Assembly: GCA_948146395.1 (NCBI GenBank)
Contig: OX411557.1
Location: forward strand, 30,079,236-30,143,235
From: Fragum whitleyi
Lineage: Eukaryota; Mollusca; Bivalvia; Cardiida; Cardiidae
DNA: 64,000 nucleotides
Reading direction: 5' to 3'
The notes under the pieces are model-generated. The model did not search any database, was not told the DNA's origin, and was given only the letters and a program-made list of their open reading frames with translations. Position 1 is the stretch's first letter, and the number at the start of each line of letters is the position of its first letter. The translations under genes were made by a program, and so were the position numbers. Shown one piece after another: positions 1 to 13,400 of this stretch.

Positions 1-483
1 GAAGTTTAACTGTATTATATTTTAATAACTTTCTAAGTGTAGGAAAACCTTTCCATTTATTCGTAAAGACCATTGTGAAACTATGAAAGAGAAACTATAA
101 GAAGACAAACTTTTTCAACATCCTATCGACGCTTCTTTACTTTAGCGAACCATTTCCCCTATCATTTGTCTGCTTGTCAAATCTAGCCCCAATACTATGT
201 ACTGCTATGTAGCATTGTCCCGCGATATTTTTTAGACCTTTTGTCTTATTGGGTCTTCTAAACGTAAAATGAACATTGCGTAATAACACTATTAAAGGAA
301 TATTAGTCATAAATTTAACCAGGTAGTAAATAAACAAATATGATTTAGGTCAGCTCTTTAACAATCGTATTGTTCATTTGCTGGCAGCAATACCCAAAGA
401 TATCTATCGATTAATTAGGTTAATAATTTCACATTTCCTGTCTTCCTTGATCTTAACTTGGAAGCCGTCGTGATTTGTTTGAG

Positions 484-748
484 AGGGGTTACGCCGCTTT
501 CAACATGTTTTTAGTTATATAGCGGCGCCTGGAACACCTTACAATGGATGATTCCTGGTATTTCTAACACCAGTTCTACCATTACATCCTTTCCTGGCCT
601 CCAGCTGCTATCCCACATAGCTCTTCGATTATAGACCCATTGGTGGGAGAAAAATAGTCGGAAAGAATGAGTGCAGCCGTCGGGGATCAAACCCGGGACC
701 TCTAAATTGACAGTCCGGACGCTACTAACTTCGCTGTGACGACAGCTT
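484..748 (-). mobile_element. tRNA-derived SINE
   Basis: On the minus strand the head carries a B-box-like GGTTTGATCCC, followed by the shared body (GTGGGATAGCAGCTGGAGG type, ACCAGGAATC) and the tail GAAAGCGGCGTAACCCC. The family recurs at least nine times in the window. Confidence 0.75.
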
Positions 749-1480
749 GTAATCCGCATACAAAAACACACAAGAGTTTTATTCAGTTTGTAACATCGTG
801 AAATTGAAATTCATCGAAATCAAAACCAAACTAAATCACTCTCTCAACGCTCCATTTATTCATAACAGACACTCACTCAAACCATTAAAAAGCGCTCCAA
901 TATGACTAAAAAAGGATACAATCAACAGCTACATTCAAAATAAATATAAAAGAAAAGAAAAAAACGCGACTTTACTGACATAATAGAAATGACATTATAG
1001 ACATAATAGAATTTGTAAGCATCTGATTGATTCTTGAAGAAATGGGACGCTATTTTTAGAACTTGTATACATATTTAATTAAAGGGGGGTAATAAATACC
1101 GCGATATTCGATTACCTCCCTTTAATTTCACTAAAAACTCGCTCATCACACTCATTTAATTTCATTCAAAAATCATTCAAAAATGATTCAGTTTGTCAAT
1201 TTTACGATGCTGTTAGCTGAAAACAAGAGGGTCACCGATTCTTATCCTTAAATAGCTCATTTGAATTTCATTAGTCATGCACTATAGTGTCCAAACTTAA
1301 AGGAATATCAAACTTTCACCAGAAACTATTTGAAAATCCTAAAAATGAACATTTCTATCAAGTTTCGTTGAAGTTTTAATTGGAATAGAACCAAAAATAT
1401 CAAAGGATACAAATTTTACACCCTCCAACATTTGCATTCTCAGCCCAATAAAGAGTTAGTGAAATATTTTAGAACAGCGC

Positions 1481-1498
1481 GGGGGGGGGGGGGGGGGG
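1481..1498. repeat. poly-G tract
   Basis: Eighteen consecutive G after CGCGC. Length may be unreliable in an assembly. Confidence 0.9.
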
Positions 1499-1624
1499 TT
1501 AAAAAGTTTAATTGAAGGTTGGCGAGTTTTTAAGAAAATGCCCTATGAAGAACCAAGAAGTAAAGAAACTCCACACAAATATCTATGAAATTCTGACCTG
1601 AAAGAGCAGGACATCCTTTCGCAC

Positions 1625-1750
1625 AACGGGCACAATTTAAGGTAGTGGAACCGTACTTAAGAGTTCCGCAACTTTTCGGCACTCATTATCTTTCATAATG
1701 TTGACCGAGGCTTCCTTGTGATAATCATAAGAACCTTGTTTAACACTGTT
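1625..1750. mobile_element. worn TTAA-type MITE
   Basis: AAGGTAGTGGAACCGTAC, GAGTTCCGCAACTTTTCGG and GTTGACCGAGGCTTCCTTGT match the left half of the family seen at 57434. Confidence 0.5.
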
Positions 1751-2510
1751 TAAGTACGAGGGGATATCAAAATGTCTTGAGACTTTAATTATATTTTTTT
1801 ATCGTAGATATCCGAAAATTGCATGAGTTGAATTATATATCTTCTGACTACAAATTTACCAAATTTCAGTAGAATAGCATGAATACACCCAATTCAAGCA
1901 TGAATACACTCAATTCAATATCAAATTAAATTGAGATGGCTGCGGCGTCTCGGGGCAAAATAGCGATGTCATGAACGTAAGACCCCCTTGATTGCTTTTG
2001 TCAGCAATGTTTTTATAAGTTATAAACAGTGATCTTATATCAAATCCTACCAGCTAGGCCTAAATCTTCCCAAAAGGTCATTGCACGTCTTCACAAATAC
2101 ATACAACCCTTCCAAGTAAAAATCGTTAAAAAGATTGATGTTTGTGATTTGCGAAAACGTTTATAAGTAATAGTTATAGTTCATTTCTGACAATTTACGC
2201 GATATAACCTAAGCGGGGCGTTAGCGGAGTAGCCGACACAATGATGTCATTCGTTTTTTGTTGCGTCATACATTCTTCAATCAAATCGAGGTAAACGAAA
2301 AGTGGGGGGAGCGAATTTAATCATCATCGGGTTTTTGTAAATATTTTGTTATTTGGCGAGTCAAAATCAACTAGAACGTTTGGTTAACAAATCCTCGTGG
2401 TTGCAATTAATGGATTTTGTATTCTATTTAGTAAGCTTTTTTCGGACATCATGCCTCTTTTAAAGGGATTTTGTATTTGTAGAAAAAGTTATCTATCTCT
2501 GCATATTCAG

Positions 2511-2735
2511 CCACGCAGCTGATAATGCGGCAGACTTTCATTCAAAAGGTCCTAGATTCGATTCCCCGACGGGGGCACTCTGCCTGTGCGACTTTTTTTC
2601 TTGCAACGATGGGTCGATACTCGTTGATGTGAGATAGCAGCTGGTGGCTAGGAAATACCAGGAAACAATTGAAAGGTGCCACAGCCTCTGCGATTTAACT
2701 GAAAGATAGTTGAAAGCGGCGTCGAACCCGGTACA
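2511..2735 (+). mobile_element. tRNA-derived SINE, plus orientation
   Basis: The head CCACGCAGCTGATAATGCGG carries a B box GATTCGATTCCCC. The body includes GAGATAGCAGCTGGTGGCTA and GAAACAATTGAAAGGTG, and the tail TTGAAAGCGGCGTCG. The head differs from the minus-strand copies while the body is shared. Confidence 0.65.
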
Positions 2736-3356
2736 AACAAACAAAACCACTGCATATTCATGGTTAATAATATAATGTTTGCAACAAGCAACATAAATAA
2801 CGGATTGAAAAACTGTAGTTACAAAAATCTTGTTCCCCCGCCGATACTACGTCAACATAAAACAGATCAGACGAGCTTTCGATATTAGTCAGCTGCAAAG
2901 GTCTAACATACTTTGAATCACTTTTCTTTTGCAAATATCTGTTTCCCTAAAATCATATTAGTAGGCCTATTGTAAGTTGTTGTACAATATTTTGCCTACA
3001 TGTACTTTTCCAAGTGCTTACATTTAATATAGATGTCTAAAGTCGTTTCATTTTTCTTAAATCTATTCTGTTTCCCCTTCTATGTCAACCTTTCACGTGA
3101 CTCGTCGTGAATGGACCATAAGTCTTGATCCTTTTTTGAACATTTTTCTTAAAAACGGGAACTTTGCGGAATTAATAAATTAAAATGTTAAAAAGATCCA
3201 AAGTATTTGTCGTTTTAAAGATCCAAAGTATTCATTTTAAAGAGGAATTGCGAATTTAGATGTTTAAACACTATCGTCTTTCTTTTCTTTTTTTTTTTAT
3301 CTCAATTTAAAAATGTGTTAGGAGTTACAGAAAGGCTTGGTTCAAGCAAATAAAGT

Positions 3357-3380
3357 TATTATTATTATTATTATTGTTAT
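3357..3380. repeat. ATT microsatellite
   Basis: Tandem TTA/ATT triplets with one G interruption. Confidence 0.85.
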
Positions 3381-4267
3381 TATCTCATTCATTCTTACTA
3401 TTGTATACATGTAGATTGATATTTTATAATCATAATCCGAGTTATATATCAGAATCAGTTATATATCAGCCTAATTCTATTGATTAACATGCAGACAAAT
3501 TATTCAAGAAATTGTTCTCCTGAACAAAGTTGTATAAGCATTACTTCAAAAGAACATTAAAACAAAAAAAAATTATATAAAATTCTCGATTCAAGTTAAG
3601 GGTTTTTCGAGATAATATTATGACGCCACTGTCTAGTTTTGAAAGTAGGCCCCGCCTATAATGACCTTAAGTCACGCAGCTCGCTTATTTGAGCAGATCG
3701 TTATGGGATATATTTTTTGAATTTCAAACGAAAAAATAGGGCGATCGCTAAGAAACTAAATAGTCTATGGATTTACACTCTAAACGCATTAAAGATTTCA
3801 AACAGGAGGAAGAACAGTTTTCATTCTTCGATAATATTTAGATACAATAACCCCAGAATTTGGTTGAGCAATTTAATTCTAATCTTTATTGTTCAACTTG
3901 AGACGCAATGTGAGTGCAATTAACCGCGTTTTAAAACAATAACTCATATTGGTTGTTATTACCATATCAAGTTCCCTGACGTCACGTTCTTTCCGAAAAA
4001 TTGACGTCGTTTTGGTTGAATAGGCCTCTTCTAGCGTCGAGCCCTTTCAAGTTAACCTCAAGGTGGCAAGTACACTTGTTAAGCATTCAATGCTTATTTC
4101 AACACAACTTGATTTTTATTTTTATCTTATAACTATACAAACATCTGCGTGATAACATCCTGTATGATATTTTTTATGATATCACATAGTTATTTTTAGA
4201 ACAATAATATCATGCAGTTATTTTTAGAAACTTGCATTTCAGTTAGAAACATTCACGAAAACAAGAC

Positions 4268-4440
4268 AAAAAGAGGTTATAAGATAAATATAATACATAC
4301 CAAGTGTATTGTATGAAAAAATATCTAACTCGGTTGTGAGAATTGATAATTGTCTCGGCAGAGCCTCGACAATGATCAATTCTCCCAACCTCTTTAGATA
4401 TTTTTTCTCATACAAAACACTAAGTATGTATTATATATAA
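4268..4440. mobile_element. hairpin MITE
   Basis: Long inverted repeat: AATACATACCAAGTGTATTG ... AGGTTGGGAGAATTG-type arms around GCCTCGACAATGATC. A relative lies at 12885-13050. Confidence 0.65.
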
Positions 4441-5095
4441 ATCGCTTGAGTATTGCGCATTTTGGAGGGATTTCTTTCTCAACAGTGAGTTTAAAACTTA
4501 AAATGCCCCGAAAGCGCATCATTCGGTTTCCATAACGACGGTTCCTTAACAGACGCATATACATGTATAGTCATATTTGGTTGCATGTTTGTATAATTAG
4601 CACTCACATCCATAAGAATAATTACCGACAGTTTTATCAAAATCTGTTAATTGATAAAAAAGCTATTGCAATTGTCTAAGAACTTTTTGATACCCCCTTG
4701 TACATTACTTTTGAAACGTTGCGGATTTGTTACGGGCCAATAATCACACATGCTAAAAGTGTAGCTTGGCTGACCTTTTTTCAAAATTTGTTATGAGTTT
4801 TTCTATGCTAGATAAAATACAGGCGGTGCAGTTAGAGGCTTATAGGAACTAGAGAAAATATAGAAATAATAATTGAAAATCATCCTCTATTTAATCGATG
4901 ACTCATCTTAAAAAAAATCATTTTCGCAAAAAAGAATATTTGTCCATAAATAGAGTAGTGGCAAGTTAAGACTAATTTCCCATTTGGAAGCCTTATTGTT
5001 GCAAATATCTTCTCAGTCGAGTAGAGCGCTCCATGCGAGACCCTTTTTAAAAAATATCCATGGAATTCAGCTGGTTTGGGAAAAATAAACAGTTT

Positions 5096-6222
5096 TTAGC
5101 TCACCTTAACACATCGTGCTCAAGGTGAGCTTTTGTGATCATTGAATGTCCGTCGTCTGTCGTGTGTCGTGCGTCGTGTGTCGTTCGTCGTAAACAATTT
5201 AAGTGTTTACACTCTAGAGGCCACACATATGATCCAATCTTCATGAAACTTGGTCAGAATGTTGGTAAGGACACAAGGATGAACCCTATTGAAAATGGGA
5301 AGGATCAATGCCATATCACGGGAAAGGGGCCTTATTGACAAATTTCTTGTTTACACTCTAGAGGCCACAAATATGGTCCAATCTTAGTGAAACTTGGTCA
5401 GAATGTAGGCCAGGTCACAAGGATGAACCCTATGGAAAATGGGAAGCATCCATGCCATATCACAGGAAAATGGGCCTTATTGACAATTTTCTTGTTTACA
5501 CTCTAGAGGCCACAAATATGGTCCAATCATCATAAAACTTGGTTAGAATGTAGGCCAGGTCACAAGGATGAACCCTTTTTAAAATTGGGAGGATCCATGC
5601 AAAATCAAGGAAAAGGGGCCTTATTGAAAAAAATCTTGTTTACACTCTGGAGGCCACAAATATGGCCGAATCTTCATTAAACTTTGTCAGAATGTTGGCC
5701 CGGTCACAGGGATGAACCCTATCAAAAATGGGAAGGATCCATGCCATATCAAGGGAAAAGGGGCCTTAATGATTTTATCATGTTTAAGCCTTAGAGGCCA
5801 CAAATATGGCCTAATCTTTATGAAACTGGGTCAGAATGTTGGTCATGTCAAAAGGATGAACCCTATTGCAAATGGGAAGGATCCATGCCATATCACAGGA
5901 AAAGGGGCCTTAATGACAATTTTCTTGTTTACCCTCTAGTGGCCACAAATATGGTCCAATCTTAATGAAACTTGGTCAATATGTTGGCCAGGCCACAAGG
6001 ATTAACCCCATTATACATGGGATGGATCCATCACTGGAAAAGGGGTCTTAATGATTATTGTCATGTTACGCCCTAGAGGCCAGTCATTGTTTTGGATCAA
6101 ACTTCATGAAACTTGGTTTTATATTATCTTCTTTATGTCATCTGCCTATTTAATTGATATGACTTCCCAGGAGTCAAAAAGGCTCAGGTGAGCGATCTAG
6201 GACCATCATGGTCCTCTTGTTT
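5096..6222 (-). mobile_element. pearl-like/HINE non-autonomous element
   Basis: In minus orientation: 5' head at right (hairpin GGACCATCATGGTCC and GCTCACCTGAG), tandem ~145-bp core units (gaggccacaaatatgg...), a degenerate GTCGT tract, and the 3' hairpin GAGCACGATGTGTT with TTAGCTCACC at the left end. Small open frames inside are core-repeat translations. Confidence 0.75.
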
Positions 6223-6289
6223 TTAAAGGGTCGTCAGGAACATTCTGGTAAAGTTTCGTTGAAATTAGTATTCGATGAGAAGAAGATGT

Positions 6290-6660
6290 TTAGAGAAAGT
6301 TCTCACGACACATGGAGGGCGACAGACGTTTAACGACCGAGTGCGAAGCACGAGGGCGTTAAAGCATTTTGAGGGTCTCTGCAATTGTAAACGCCCGAGA
6401 AAACCTGAATTGACGCTATTATCGCATAAACAGAAAGGCTATAGTATGCACTCAAACGGAGATTGCAACATGTTTAATCGGACCGCTCTAAAACTAGCCC
6501 CAAACACTCGAATGTGTAGAAAAATTGCGTTATGCATTTCACAGTGTATAGGCCCAGGCCCAGGTTGTTTTAGTAAAAAAGCCAGGCGTTAACGGCGCGT
6601 GAATTTACTTATTAATCCACGTTTTCTCTCGTTAACGCCCGCGATTTGTCCGTAAACGTA
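6290..6660. repeat. dispersed repeat shared with 14640-14757
   Basis: GAGTGCGAAGCACGAGGGCG and GAGGGTCTCTGCAATTG recur in reverse orientation at 14640-14757 (CGCCCTCGTGCTTTGCACTC). The 105-codon frame at 6275 overlaps it and is not credible as a gene. Confidence 0.55.
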
Positions 6661-7107
6661 TGCCCATAACGACCTGAAATTGCACATATTATGCAATAAT
6701 GTCAATTAAATACTGTAAATGATATTGATTGTGTATGGGTAACACAAATACTTTCGATTTGGTTATGGCAAACAAAAGCTACTGTCTACATTTATTCGAG
6801 CTCTTGATACGACAATTTGGTAGCCAAATACGAGTATAAAGAAGATGTGTGATAAACAATCGGGAATCCTCGGAGATTTTACGGAATTGACCTCGGGAAT
6901 AATAATGGCGCAGTCATTATTTTGAAACGCGTCATTTTGTACGTGGCTTTACATGACGTCACATTTATTAACAAAATCGGAACGACACTCGGCTATTTTC
7001 GTAATCTGCAACAGACGAATATTGCCCGAGAGATGTTCCTATTGTACTAAACCATCACGCTAAGATTGGCGTTGCATAAAACAAAATCAACGAAAGAATA
7101 AAAGTTG

Positions 7108-7170
7108 GAATATTATAATTTGATTGCAAAACGCAGTGTTCTACTGCGTTTTGTTATCATATTATAATAT
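7108..7170. repeat. inverted repeat
   Basis: CAAAACGCAGT and ACTGCGTTTTG with a 5-base loop, extended by AATATTATAAT / ATTATAATAT. It lies ~140 bases downstream of the receptor stop codon, possibly in the 3' UTR. Confidence 0.7.
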
Positions 7171-7308
7171 GCCCGAAACATCACCACAGGCAACCGAAAA
7201 TTATAAACGAAGTGTGTTTGTCCTCAAGAGTATAAAATAATCGAAGTACCGCAAGATTGCGGAATTGGTTTACGGAAAAGCCCGAGCGTTGTTCCGAATG
7301 AAGATAAA

Positions 7309-7499
7309 TTAGATCCATTCTTCATCGATTTCGTCCATGTTCATATAAAGATCTTTAGTGTCATCCTCGAACGCTGGTTCCCGTTTTAGACTATCTTTTT
7401 TCTTTCTCATTACAACTGGCGAATAATGCAGATTATCATCACCAATTGGGTAAGCTTGGTGTCTGGTTTTTGATCCACTCGGTTGATAATTTGCATTCT
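7309..7499 (-). CDS. receptor terminal exon with YMNM
   Basis: It encodes ENANYQPSGSKTRHQAYPIG ... KDLYMNMDEIDEEWI and stop TAA. The acceptor is TTTTTTTACAG and the phase matches the CATG| donor of the previous exon. YMNM is the same four-residue PI3K/Grb2 motif as in CD28. A large palindrome begins 16 bases upstream of the acceptor. Confidence 0.8.
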
Positions 7500-10400
7500 C
7501 TGTAAAAAAAACAAGAGGCAGTTTCTCCTTGTTGCGGCTTATGTTTGTTTGATAAGAATTTGATCTCTATGAAATGAAAAAAAAAAAAAAAAAAAAAAAA
7601 AAAAGAAATACTTAATAATCTGCATTTTTCATCAATTCACAAAGGAATTGATAAAAAATGCAGATTATTAAGTATTTCTTTTTTATTTCATAGAGGTCAA
7701 ATTCTTATCAAACAAAAATAAGCCGTAACAAGGAGAAAAAAATTACAATGAATTTGTCGAATGTGACTACGAAGAACAATCGAAAAAGGCAATATCACAA
7801 AATTATTCCTCTTGGAACAATTTAAACACAATATAAAACACTCTAAAATGCATATATCCATATGAATTTTAGAGTGTTTTATATTGAATCTAAAATGTTT
7901 TGTCTGATGTTATGGCTTCTTCTTATTAGTAAAATGTGTTCTGATAATATACATAGAGAGTATTAAATAAGTATTCATGAAATATCAAATTTATCAATCG
8001 AGCCATCTAAACTTAAACAACTATTAATCAGTCACTCAAATAAAGTAAGTAAAGTAGGGACTATTGGGGGCAGATTGTAGTTTATGTCGAAATATTCGAA
8101 GTGGCCAGGGTCAAATTTACAAATATTAGGAAATGTTAAGTTTTGATTGATTATTTGAAAGTGAAAATGAAAAATGTTGCCTTAAATCATGGCAAATATC
8201 AATTTAGGAACTAGTTTTGAATGCGCAACTGCGCAACTGATAGAATAGTAACTTTTCTTGTTTTGCTGGTCAATTTTTTTATTTACTCAGTGCAAGTATG
8301 TAAATAATTATGATTTCTAGGCAGCTTTACAACCTATTCTTGCTAACAAAGAGTGTTTTTGATTTCAGGTTGGTGTCTGAGGAGTTATTCTATTTTCCAG
8401 TCTATTAGTGTGTTTCGGACAGTGAATCGGCCCTTGAAACTACAATCTGCTACCATTGCCTAATAATGTTGAAGATGAAAGAGTTTGTTGAATTCTGATA
8501 GACTGTTTACTTGGTAGATATCGAAACCAAAATTCATAGAAAAATCTCCGGTAAAAGCAACTAAACTTGCATGAGAACATCGGTACCAAAATTTCAAAAT
8601 AACATTGTTGGGTGGGGTAAATTTAACAATAACACCCCATTTTCGCAAATGGACGTCTTAAATAATGTTTTCTTTCCTTTTTTTCTAGTCAGTTACCCTA
8701 AAAGCACCGAAAGGATAGAGAATTTCCAACAACATAATGGAATTTCCTCGACTAAAATTTTGAAAATTCCCTTCATTTTGCGAGTTTTGTGACTTTTTCG
8801 AAGTGGGATTGGTGTTTTCTTTTGTCTGCCATAATCGTTCTATCGATCCCTTTTAAACATTCTTTTTATCACAATCCTGGAGATGGATATTTCTTTGCAT
8901 GAAAGAAATGTTCTGTTTAATTATTTTTTTGTAAATCTGTCGCAACACAAGATAGAGAAACAAGCAGTTAGAAATTCTTTTCATTTTATATACACAGAAG
9001 AAAAGGAGGCCTTTTTGATTTTAATCTGTTTGGGATGACGAAATAAGTAAATTCGGTATTTTATGAAGAACAATTTACATTAGTGCAATAACAGCCGTAT
9101 AATATATACTTAGTCAAAAAAGTTTGGCAACACTTGATATTTTTTGCTAAATATTTTTCTGTAGCAGGATTATTGTAGTCAAATAAAGCAAAACATTGAC
9201 TTCAATGTCTAAGCAATAGATTCGTGCTTTTCTTTTGTTCCAATGGTAACCATACTATCACAAAACATAGCCAAAACGGCGGGAGGGGCGGATATAAAAA
9301 GTCACAGACTGTCATTTTTTGTCCAGATTTCGGTTTTGCATTTCAATATCACGCAGTCCGGAGCGACAATTTTAGCCATTGTTATCTTTGGTCATTGGCT
9401 ATCTTTCATACCAAAAGGAATCTTCTGCGTGCAAACGTGTGGTTGACGTTACGTGATCAACGTCTCCCGAAATTCTGCAGCTATAGTTTACGTGGCATAT
9501 TTCAAATGATCAGGTCAAATTTAAGTGACCATGGGAAGGTTCATGAGCCAATTTTCTCGTCTTTTACGCCATTGACGTCATAGAAAATTGACAATATAGA
9601 ATTGCCGTTTTATGACCCGGTCAATGTTCTGTTCTATGATTTGAGCGGCTTTCTTTACTCATTCAAAAAGATGAAAAGCGGAAATTTCATACTGACTTTG
9701 GCTTGTAAATTTGAACTACCAACGTAGAACTCTTGAAATCTCACGGTGCGTCCTAGCTGGTGATCTGCAGAGTAAACATTCTTAATTCGGATAGCCAATC
9801 GATAATCTCATCGCTCAGGCACCGACTCACTAAATTCATATTTACTCAGACTATGTTACAATTCAACAAAAGTGTTGCAAAACTTTTTTGTCTATGTATA
9901 TATACTCACGAGCAATGAAAACGCACCACCTGAATTTTTTTCTCGTATAATTATTTGGTGTAGCAAAACATCATAAATATTAACAATCTAAATAGATTAG
10001 TAATGGACATTTTACTATACAATAATGTAAGAGTACGCTCAGAAACGGTCGAAGGTTTTTGAACCTATGACTCAAGGAACAAGAGCCATGTCGGACATGG
10101 CCATCCCCCACCGCGAAAGCTTGATAGTAAAACTGAAGTCTAATATATAAAGGATTCTTTAAGAGATTTACCCCCTATAAAATCAAGGTATCAAAAATAA
10201 CTAAGGGCAATAACTCCGCTATTATGCAAGCAAGAGTTGTAGCTATTATGCATTGTACTTCTCCTTCATGAGTTCTATTCACCCATAATTGTTCAAGTTG
10301 ATAGCTATTATACTTTAGGAGATTTGCTCCGGACAAAATCTAAGTATTAAAAATAACAAAGGGCAATAACTCTGCATTTCTTCTCCATGAGATCTATCCA

Positions 10401-13400
10401 CCCATAAAAAAGATCAAGTTGATAGCTATTATAATTTAGGAGATGTGCTCCGGACAAAATCTAAGTTTTAAAAATAACAAAGGGCAATAACTCCAACATT
10501 ATGCAAGCAAGAGTTGTAGTTCTCTTGTGCACTGCACTTCTCCTCCATGAGATCTATCCACACATGAAGTTTCAAGTAGATAGTTATTATACTTTAGGAG
10601 ATATGCTCCGGACAAGTTTAGTGACGGAACCTCGGAATGACGGAATGACAGAATGACGGAATGACGGAATGACAGACGGAGACCATTACTATATCCCCCT
10701 CGCCGAAAACTGCAAGGGTTAAAAAGTTAAAAATCGTTAATCTTTTATCTGCAAAGTAGGTTTGCAAACACTTTCTATTGTTTGACTTTTGGTAGCATAA
10801 CCTCTAGCTCAGTAGAAAATGCTGGCCACCACTTTGTGTAACGGTTGCTATAGTCTAGACAGTTTATTCATGCATAGGCTAAAGCTCACTAATTTCTATG
10901 GCTTTACCGTTACCTCGGCGTCGCTGATGGACTTAATCATGTCATTTGGAGCTCCAATCACTCGAAAACACGAGTAACAAAATGTTTTTTACGTGTCTTT
11001 GAATAAAATGAAAAATTACATTCTGTTCTAAGTTAATACCCTACCATACGTAAGTTGAGATCACTAAACTGCTTTTTTCTTAGAACAAATGTGAATTTTG
11101 ATACTGTATTTCCATTTTCTAAGAAAGAGTTCTTTTGATTATGTAATTTAAAACTTATTTCAAAAATTCAATTAAATGAGCAAGCCAAAAGGGCCTTTTT
11201 TAATGACCACCAAACAAACAGCGACGTCTTATGGTTGATGTTAAGACATGCAATGTCTATATGTTCCTTATAGGTTGAAAGGCGATAAAAAAGGAGTCGA
11301 ATGAAATTCTATTATTTAGCATAGATTAAGCAAATTTTTTTTGGCTGGTGCGTTTTCATTGCGCTTGAGTATATATAAAAATCAAATTTTTTATTTCACA
11401 CTCGCGCAGAAGGTCATATAATAGGAATATGAAGTTAGTGACTTACCATGATCAAAACTGTCGTTTAAGAATGTATGTGCATTTTCTACAGTGTGGTCAA
11501 TAAGCTCTGGATTATGCAGATCATTAGGAATTCGTTCAACGAGCATGTATGGATCTTCTTCATTCTTGTATATTTGATAATTGCTTTTGTTTGTTAAAAC
11601 GGGTTCGAATTTACTTGAACCGACCTTTCCTTGGTATTGATTTGGACTTGTTAATCTAACACTATTGTTGTGACTCATTTGTGACGAACTCGTCAGATTA
11701 GCTTGGACAGAATCCATGTCAAGATACGTATCTTCTTCGCTCTCTTCATCAGCGACTTGATAATTACCATCGTTACGTTTTACGTTAGCCTCTGTTGGAA
11801 CACCGGTAGTATTTACATTAGTGTATAAAACTGAGTTTCGTTCTTCCTGATTATTATCTGTAAGGCCCTGGTTTTCATAGCCACAAGGATGATTTGATTC
11901 GCCGTTAGTCTTAGCAATTACATTTTCGTTCGCAGGTTTAATGTCGTGTTCATTTGAATTCATACTAATTTCTCGAGTCCGTTTCTTTCTTAAATGTTGG
12001 TTCTGCATTCTGCGAGGCATTTTTCGACAAGCTGTAGCATCTTCACCTTCTTTCATAGCTAAATCTACACTTCTTTCGGCAATCTTCGAACAGACGCTTC
12101 TATCAAAGCTGTCCATGTCTAAGTAATCGCCAAAGTCTTCTTTCTGTCTGGGTTTATGTTGCTTCGGTTGAAATTTATCAAACCACATCTTATGCGTGGA
12201 TCTTTCTCCTCGTGGTTCGAAGGCGTATTCGGAATATGCTTTGTGTGGTTCATGTCCCCTACCCTCGTTAGGATAATGGTCAGGTCCAAGTTTTGTTTTT
12301 TTCTCTTGACTTCTGACAGGACCCTGCATATAATGAACTGTTTTCTTTACATGACAGTCGATAACTTCGGTGAGTTCTATGTAATCATGTTCGCTCGATA
12401 TCTTTCGTTCTGTGGACTCAAAACTGGAACTTCTTTCTGGAATTGTCGACATGGAATGAAAGTCGACTTCCTTCTCTAGGTCGTGTGGGATTTTATCATA
12501 GTGACTTTCGATAGAGATGCTTGTTCCCCTTCGTTCTGAGATGTCGATGCCATTTTTAACACGGTGCTCGGATATGCCAGGCAGCACGTGATATCTCTCA
12601 ATTAGTCTACCTCTTTCGACATTTTGAGTCTGTGGTTGTCTCGAATGCATTCGTCTCCTAGAATGTTTTGCAATAAGAAAGAATTATTTTTTTTAACGTG
12701 GTCTTGGATAATATCCAGAGATAAAGAGGAATGTTATGGACTTTTATCATACAATGAAGTCTGTATTGACCTGATATCACCTGTCTGAAAACATAACATG
12801 ATATCAGGCAGTCTATATTTAGAAAAAAATACGTACACTTTCATCTGAATTTCTTTTATTTTTAAGGGTTGATTATAATCAAGTGCGAAAAAAAGGTTGC
12901 ATGATAAATGCATGCATGACAAGTGTACTGAAATATCAATGTTATCTGGCCTCGGCTGTGAGAAATTATCATGACTCGGTAAAGCCTCGTCCTGTAAAAT
13001 CTTCCAACCTCGACCAGATATCATTTATCTTTTAAGGCACTAACATGTTATTCTCTAATCAGAACAAGACTTACACAAATCCCTTGTTGTGTGCACTCTT
13101 TGGAATTGTCTCATCGAGACGATTCAAATCAGTACTCACAATATATAGTGTCGTAGAGAAATAACCATTATGTTCGCCTTATGTTCTTCTATCTGGATCT
13201 CTTGTATACTATGTTGTTTGCTTGGGTGCAGTTAATAGACACTACTTTAGACATATCGAGGTGATTTGAACTTTACAGTGTAGGCCTACAAGCAATTGAG
13301 ACCATCTAGCGCAGGAAGTGTTTATTTTTGAAAAATGCATAAAAGAAACTAAAATCATAACATGATAAAGGGACTATAACCTTTAACGCAATACGCTTAC

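Larger units (their letters stand above)
749..2510. other. intergenic, no gene seen
   Basis: AT-rich, with no coding signal on either strand apart from the listed poly-G tract and worn MITE. Confidence 0.6.
2736..5095. other. intergenic, no gene seen
   Basis: AT-rich sequence with the listed microsatellite and hairpin MITE. The 68-codon frame at 3717 has no recognisable product. Confidence 0.6.

Noticed and set aside
6275..6592. 105-codon plus-strand frame
   Set aside because: It overlaps a dispersed repeat also found at 14640-14757; no protein similarity recognised.
9224..9583. 119-codon frame inside a TIR element
   Set aside because: No transposase motif (no DDE/D pattern or HTH).
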